Shown here: positions 10,585 to 14,187 of the stretch, piece after piece
How positions within the stretch are numbered: the stretch's first letter is position 1
Layout: every line of letters begins with the position of its first letter
DNA from: Omnitrophica WOR_2 bacterium GWA2_47_8
GTDB taxonomy: Bacteria; Omnitrophota; Gorgyraeia; Zapsychrales; GWA2-47-8
Assembly (NCBI GenBank): GCA_001805375.1
Contig: MHFY01000144.1
Span: forward strand, 17,047 to 31,233
DNA length: 14,187 nt
Direction: 5' to 3'
The notes under the pieces: model-generated
The model's input: the letters and a program-made list of their open reading frames with translations, nothing else
Told to the model about the DNA's origin: nothing
Databases searched by the model: none
Position numbers and translations under genes: made by a program

Positions 10585-13086
10585 ATGAGTAAAGCAGCCT
10601 TAAAAGATAAATCAAAAAAAGAAAACCCAAAAGAAGAAAAGAACGAAGACTATAAGACGGTCAAAAATTACGATGCCAGCAATATCCAGGTCCTGGAGGG
10701 GGTGGAGGCGGTCCGTAAGCGCCCCGCGATGTATATTGGTGATACGTCGGTGCGGGGGTTGCATCATTTGGTTTATGAAGTCGTCGATAACTCTGTTGAT
10801 GAGGCCTTGGCCGGTTATTGCACGCAGATAGAAGTTTTTATCAATGAGAATGACTCAATTACTGTTGTTGATAATGGGCGCGGGATCCCGGTCGATATTC
10901 ACCCTACGGAAAAAAAGCCGGCGGTTGAAGTTGCTTTAACGACATTACACGCGGGTGGGAAGTTTGATCGGCAGAGCTATAAAGTTTCCGGCGGTTTGCA
11001 CGGCGTGGGTGTCAGCTGCGTGAACGCGCTTTCGGATTGGTTGGAAGTGGAAGTGAAACGCGACGGTAAAATTCATCATCAGCGATACGAGCGCGGTAAG
11101 ACCATGACCAAGCTCTCGGTTGTGGGCAAGACCAAATCCACCGGCACCAAGATCACGTTCAAGCCGGACAAGACCATTTTCACGAAGAGCACGGTTTTTG
11201 CGTATGATATTTTAGCCAAGCGTTTAAGAGAGCTCGCCTTTTTAAATAAGGGTTTATTCATCAAGCTCACGGATAGTCGCGGCGATAAGCCTAAAGAATC
11301 CGTTTTTCAATTTAAGGGCGGGATCATTTCATTTGTCGAATACTTAAATACCAACCGGGTTGTTCTGCACAATAAGATCATTTATTTTCAAAAAGAAAAA
11401 GATAATGTGATCATGGAGATCGCCCTGCAGTATAACGACGGGTATCAGGAAAATGTTTTCACCTTTGCGAATAATATTAACACCGTTGAGGGCGGGACCC
11501 ACTTAAGCGGATTTCGATCCGCTTTAACGCGCGCGATTAATCAGTACGCCAAGGGTAAAAAGATATTAAAAGATGATATCTCTATTTCCGGCGATGATAC
11601 ACGGGAAGGTTTGACCGCGGTGATCAGCACCAAGATCCCTGAGCCGCAATTTGAAGGTCAAACAAAAACAAAATTAGGGAATTCGGAAGTGGAAGGGTTG
11701 GTTGCCTCAGCCACCTTTGAGGCTATCAGCAGCTTTTTTGAAGAGCATCCAAGCGTCGGTAACCAGATCATTGATAAGGTCGTTTTGGCGGCCCGGGCCA
11801 GAGAAGCGGCCCGTAAGGCGCGTGAGTTAACCAGGAGAAAAGGCGCATTGGATGGCGCGGGATTGCCAGGCAAGCTCGCTGATTGTTCGCAGCGCGATCC
11901 AGCATTGTGCGAGCTTTATTTGGTGGAGGGGGATTCGGCCGGCGGTTCTGCTAAACAGGGGCGTGACCGAACCTTTCAGGCAATCTTGCCCTTAAAGGGA
12001 AAGATCTTGAACGTTGAAAAATCCCGCTTGGATAAAATCCTAAGCAACGAGGAGGTTCGGACGATTATTACCGCTCTTGGTACCGGGGTTGGGGAAGAAT
12101 TTAATGTTGAGAAATTGCGTTACCACAAGGTCATTATTATGTGCGACGCGGACGTGGATGGTTCGCATATCCGAACTTTACTTTTGACCCTGCTTTACCG
12201 TCAAATGAAGCCCTTGGTAGAGGGCGGCTATATCTATATCGCCCAGCCCCCCTTATATAAGGTAGCCCGCGGGAAAAGGGAAGAATACATAGAAACCGAA
12301 GACCAGATGAAAGAACTGATCTTGGATCTGGGGACCGAAGATACCAAATTGACCTACTTAACGGATAAGGCTGGTTTTTCTACGGCTCAGCTTAAGGGGC
12401 TTTTAAGCGCTATGGTTGAATTAGAACGCCTGATTGAGATAATGAAGCGAAGGGGAGTGGTTTTTCAAGATTACCTTAATAATTATAGTCAAAAGCCCAA
12501 GAAATTACCTGTTTATATGGTAAAAGTAGAGCAGGATACCCATTTTGTATATGATGACAAAGAGCTCGCAGAGCTTACTAAAGGGGATGAGGAAGCCAAA
12601 TATATCGAAATATTTGAAACAGAGCAGGTTATCGAAATTGAAAAGAAGCTGGAGAAAAACGGCTTAAGCCTTTTTGATACGGTCAAATTGGATGAAGTAG
12701 CTTCTGAGGACCAACCCGCCAAGAAGGGCAAAAAAGACAAAAAGGCTAAAAAGGAGAAAAAAGGCTCAGGCTTAAAAGCTAAGTTTTTGTTAGAAAGTGA
12801 AAAGGACCGGCATGAGTTTTTCTCTTTGAAAGAGGTCTTGGATTATGTGCGCACACAGGCGCATAAAGGGATGCACGTTCAGCGCTATAAAGGGTTGGGG
12901 GAGATGAACCCTCAGCAGCTGTGGGAAACAACCATGGATCCGGCCCGCCGCACGATCCTTAAGATCACACTAGAGGATGCGGTGGAGGTGGATAAGACGT
13001 TTTCCATGCTGATGGGCGATGAAGTTGCCCCGCGCCGGGAATTTATTGAAACCCATGCGCATGATGTGAAGAATTTGGACGTATAA
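10585..13086 (+). CDS. gyrB: DNA gyrase subunit B
   Basis: GyrB supplies the ATPase and part of the cleavage site of gyrase, which adds negative supercoils. At 833 aa it is of the long type. A lysine/glutamate-rich N-terminal extension (1-30) leads to the GHKL ATPase domain: EVVDNSVDEA (65-74), DNGRGIPV (96-103) and GGLHGVGVSCVNALS (136-150). The transducer domain follows. The TOPRIM domain has YLVEGDSAGGSA (445-456) and CDADVDGSHI (520-529). After IAQPPLYKV an insertion of roughly 190 residues (about 572-762), like that in E. coli-type GyrB, includes a lysine-rich tract at 711-732. The tail RYKGLGEMNPQQLWETTMDP (767-786) is canonical. GAAAGGGA precedes the ATG. Confidence 0.97.
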   Translation: MSKAALKDKSKKENPKEEKNEDYKTVKNYDASNIQVLEGVEAVRKRPAMYIGDTSVRGLHHLVYEVVDNSVDEALAGYCTQIEVFINENDSITVVDNGRGIPVDIHPTEKKPAVEVALTTLHAGGKFDRQSYKVSGGLHGVGVSCVNALSDWLEVEVKRDGKIHHQRYERGKTMTKLSVVGKTKSTGTKITFKPDKTIFTKSTVFAYDILAKRLRELAFLNKGLFIKLTDSRGDKPKESVFQFKGGIISFVEYLNTNRVVLHNKIIYFQKEKDNVIMEIALQYNDGYQENVFTFANNINTVEGGTHLSGFRSALTRAINQYAKGKKILKDDISISGDDTREGLTAVISTKIPEPQFEGQTKTKLGNSEVEGLVASATFEAISSFFEEHPSVGNQIIDKVVLAARAREAARKARELTRRKGALDGAGLPGKLADCSQRDPALCELYLVEGDSAGGSAKQGRDRTFQAILPLKGKILNVEKSRLDKILSNEEVRTIITALGTGVGEEFNVEKLRYHKVIIMCDADVDGSHIRTLLLTLLYRQMKPLVEGGYIYIAQPPLYKVARGKREEYIETEDQMKELILDLGTEDTKLTYLTDKAGFSTAQLKGLLSAMVELERLIEIMKRRGVVFQDYLNNYSQKPKKLPVYMVKVEQDTHFVYDDKELAELTKGDEEAKYIEIFETEQVIEIEKKLEKNGLSLFDTVKLDEVASEDQPAKKGKKDKKAKKEKKGSGLKAKFLLESEKDRHEFFSLKEVLDYVRTQAHKGMHVQRYKGLGEMNPQQLWETTMDPARRTILKITLEDAVEVDKTFSMLMGDEVAPRREFIETHAHDVKNLDV

Positions 13087-13092
13087 TATAGA

Positions 13093-13161
13093 AGCTATCA
13101 GCTTTCAGGCACCAGGCTTCAGTAAAAGATTTTGCTGATAGCTGAAAGCTGACGCCTGACG
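13093..13161 (+). repeat. Heptad repeat element with inverted arms
   Basis: The left arm has units AGCTATC, AGCTTTC, AGGCACC and AGGCTTC (13093-13120). After a short spacer the right arm has GCTGATA, GCTGAAA, GCTGACG and CCTGACG (13134-13161). The arms are complementary unit by unit; AGCTATCAGC (13093-13102) pairs perfectly with GCTGATAGCT (13134-13143). This fills nearly all of the gyrB-gyrA gap. The same arms, less regular, occur at 125-250. No T run follows, so it is not a classic terminator, although the folded RNA could influence gyrA expression. Confidence 0.75.
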
Positions 13162-13181
13162 ACTTTACAGAAAGGTAGAAC

Positions 13182-14187
13182 ATGCAAGATTTATCCTCAC
13201 AAGAAAAAATAGTGCCCGTATATATTGAAGAAGAAATGAAGAATTCGTATCTTTCGTACTCCATGAGCGTTATCGTGGGCCGCGCTCTTCCGGATGTGAG
13301 GGACGGGTTAAAACCTGTTCACCGGCGCATTCTGTATGCCATGAAAGAATTGAACCTGGAGCACAACAAGTCTTACAAGAAAAGCGCGCGTATCGTCGGG
13401 GAGGTGTTGGGTAAATATCATCCGCACGGGGATGTGGCTGTCTATGACACCATGGTGCGCATGGTGCAGGATTTTGCTTTGCGATACCCCCTGATCGAGG
13501 GACAGGGAAATTTTGGGTCCATTGACCCGGATGCGCCGGCGGCCATGCGTTATACCGAGGCCAAAATGGCGGCCATCACGGATCAGCTGCTTTATGATAT
13601 CGATAAAGAAACAGTGGATTTTTCTCCTAATTTTGATGCGACACTGCAAGAGCCGCAATTACTGCCGGCGGCCATTCCTAATTTATTGATCAATGGTTCA
13701 AGCGGGATCGCGGTCGGGATGGCGACCAATATCCCTCCGCATAACCTGGCGGAATGCATTGACGGGATCGTCCATCTGATCGAGGATCCGGAGATCACGA
13801 TCAAGGATCTGATGAAACATGTTAAGGGCCCGGATTTTCCAACGGGCGGGATAATTTGCGGGAAGGAAGGGATCGTTGATGCCTACAACACCGGCCGCGG
13901 CAAGATCATCGTGCGGGCGAAGGCCACGATCGAGCGGCAAAAGGGAAGCAAGGATTTTATTGTGATCACGGAGATCCCCTATCAGGTCGGCAAGAATAAT
14001 ATTGTCGAAGGCATCGCAGATTTAGCACGGGAAAAAACGATCGAAGGCATCTCGGATGTCCGCGATGAGTCGGATAAGGACGGGATCCGGGTCGTGGTTG
14101 AATTGCGCCGGGATGTGGAGCCGGAGATCGTTTTAAACAATCTTTTCAAACACACCCAGCTTGAGACGACATTCGGGATCATTAATT
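13182..14187 (+). CDS. gyrA: DNA gyrase subunit A (N-terminal part, cut by window end)
   Basis: The first 335 codons are present and the gene runs off the window. GyrA cuts and rejoins DNA. Visible features are SMSVIVGRALPDVRDGLKPV (27-46), the winged-helix region with KYHPHGD, the catalytic Tyr124 in AAMRYTEAKM and INGSSGIAVGMATNIPPH further on. The position equivalent to E. coli Ser83 in the quinolone region is Val85 (HGDVAVYD), while the acidic residue two turns later (Asp89) is kept. The ATG at 13182 has AGAAAGG about seven bases upstream. It lies 95 bases after gyrB, separated by the heptad repeat. Confidence 0.97.
   Translation, partial: MQDLSSQEKIVPVYIEEEMKNSYLSYSMSVIVGRALPDVRDGLKPVHRRILYAMKELNLEHNKSYKKSARIVGEVLGKYHPHGDVAVYDTMVRMVQDFALRYPLIEGQGNFGSIDPDAPAAMRYTEAKMAAITDQLLYDIDKETVDFSPNFDATLQEPQLLPAAIPNLLINGSSGIAVGMATNIPPHNLAECIDGIVHLIEDPEITIKDLMKHVKGPDFPTGGIICGKEGIVDAYNTGRGKIIVRAKATIERQKGSKDFIVITEIPYQVGKNNIVEGIADLAREKTIEGISDVRDESDKDGIRVVVELRRDVEPEIVLNNLFKHTQLETTFGIIN

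Noticed and set aside
13308..13940. Several minus-strand open frames opposite gyrA
   Set aside because: The plus strand encodes uninterrupted, highly conserved GyrA here, so these are antisense shadows.

Overview
The window holds the chromosomal replication-origin region of a bacterium. It most likely comes from an uncultured diderm lineage: YidC has the large periplasmic domain typical of Gram-negative envelopes. The AT-leaning codon use, dispersed short palindromes and heptad repeats, and the reduced gene order would suit a PVC-type or candidate-phylum genome such as Omnitrophota. That assignment is an inference, because no rRNA or other decisive marker is present.

Two gene blocks diverge from the intergenic DNA at about 7338-7688. 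Reading leftward on the minus strand are rpmH, yidD, yidC, a very short jag-like gene, parA and parB (with a parS site just upstream of parA), then ndk, yicC, gmk, rpoZ and coaC. Left of coaC lies a tRNA locus. Reading rightward on the plus strand are dnaA, the unwinding half of oriC, dnaN, a DUF721/DciA gene, gyrB and the first 335 codons of gyrA. The block covers replication initiation (DnaA, DnaN, DciA, oriC), origin segregation (ParA, ParB, parS), supercoiling (GyrB, GyrA), membrane-protein insertion (YidC, YidD) and nucleotide, RNA and CoA housekeeping (Ndk, Gmk, YicC, RpoZ, CoaC).

Several usual members of this neighbourhood are missing. rnpA is not between rpmH and yidD. mnmE, mnmG and rsmG are not between jag and parA. 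recF is not between dnaN and DUF721. The Jag-like protein has lost its KH and R3H domains, and CoaC lacks the fused CoaB half.

The origin looks bipartite. One cluster, in the dnaA leader, has DnaA boxes at 7561 and 7654, the second abutting a perfect 14-bp palindrome. The other, in the dnaA-dnaN gap, has boxes at 9050 and 9111 followed by six in-register DnaA-trios (TTA/CTA) at 9124-9141 and AT-rich DNA.

The most unusual object is at 258-502. An intact tRNA-Cys gene (319-393) sits inside the anticodon loop of a second tRNA-Cys gene. The outer gene also carries a 30-nt palindromic insertion in its D loop. With both insertions removed, the outer gene is 72 nt, the same length as the inner gene without CCA. 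The ten differences between the two form five compensatory base pairs, so the outer gene evolved under selection as a tRNA before it was interrupted, or is still processed in some way. A 7-nt-period repeat family lies beside this locus and recurs between gyrB and gyrA.
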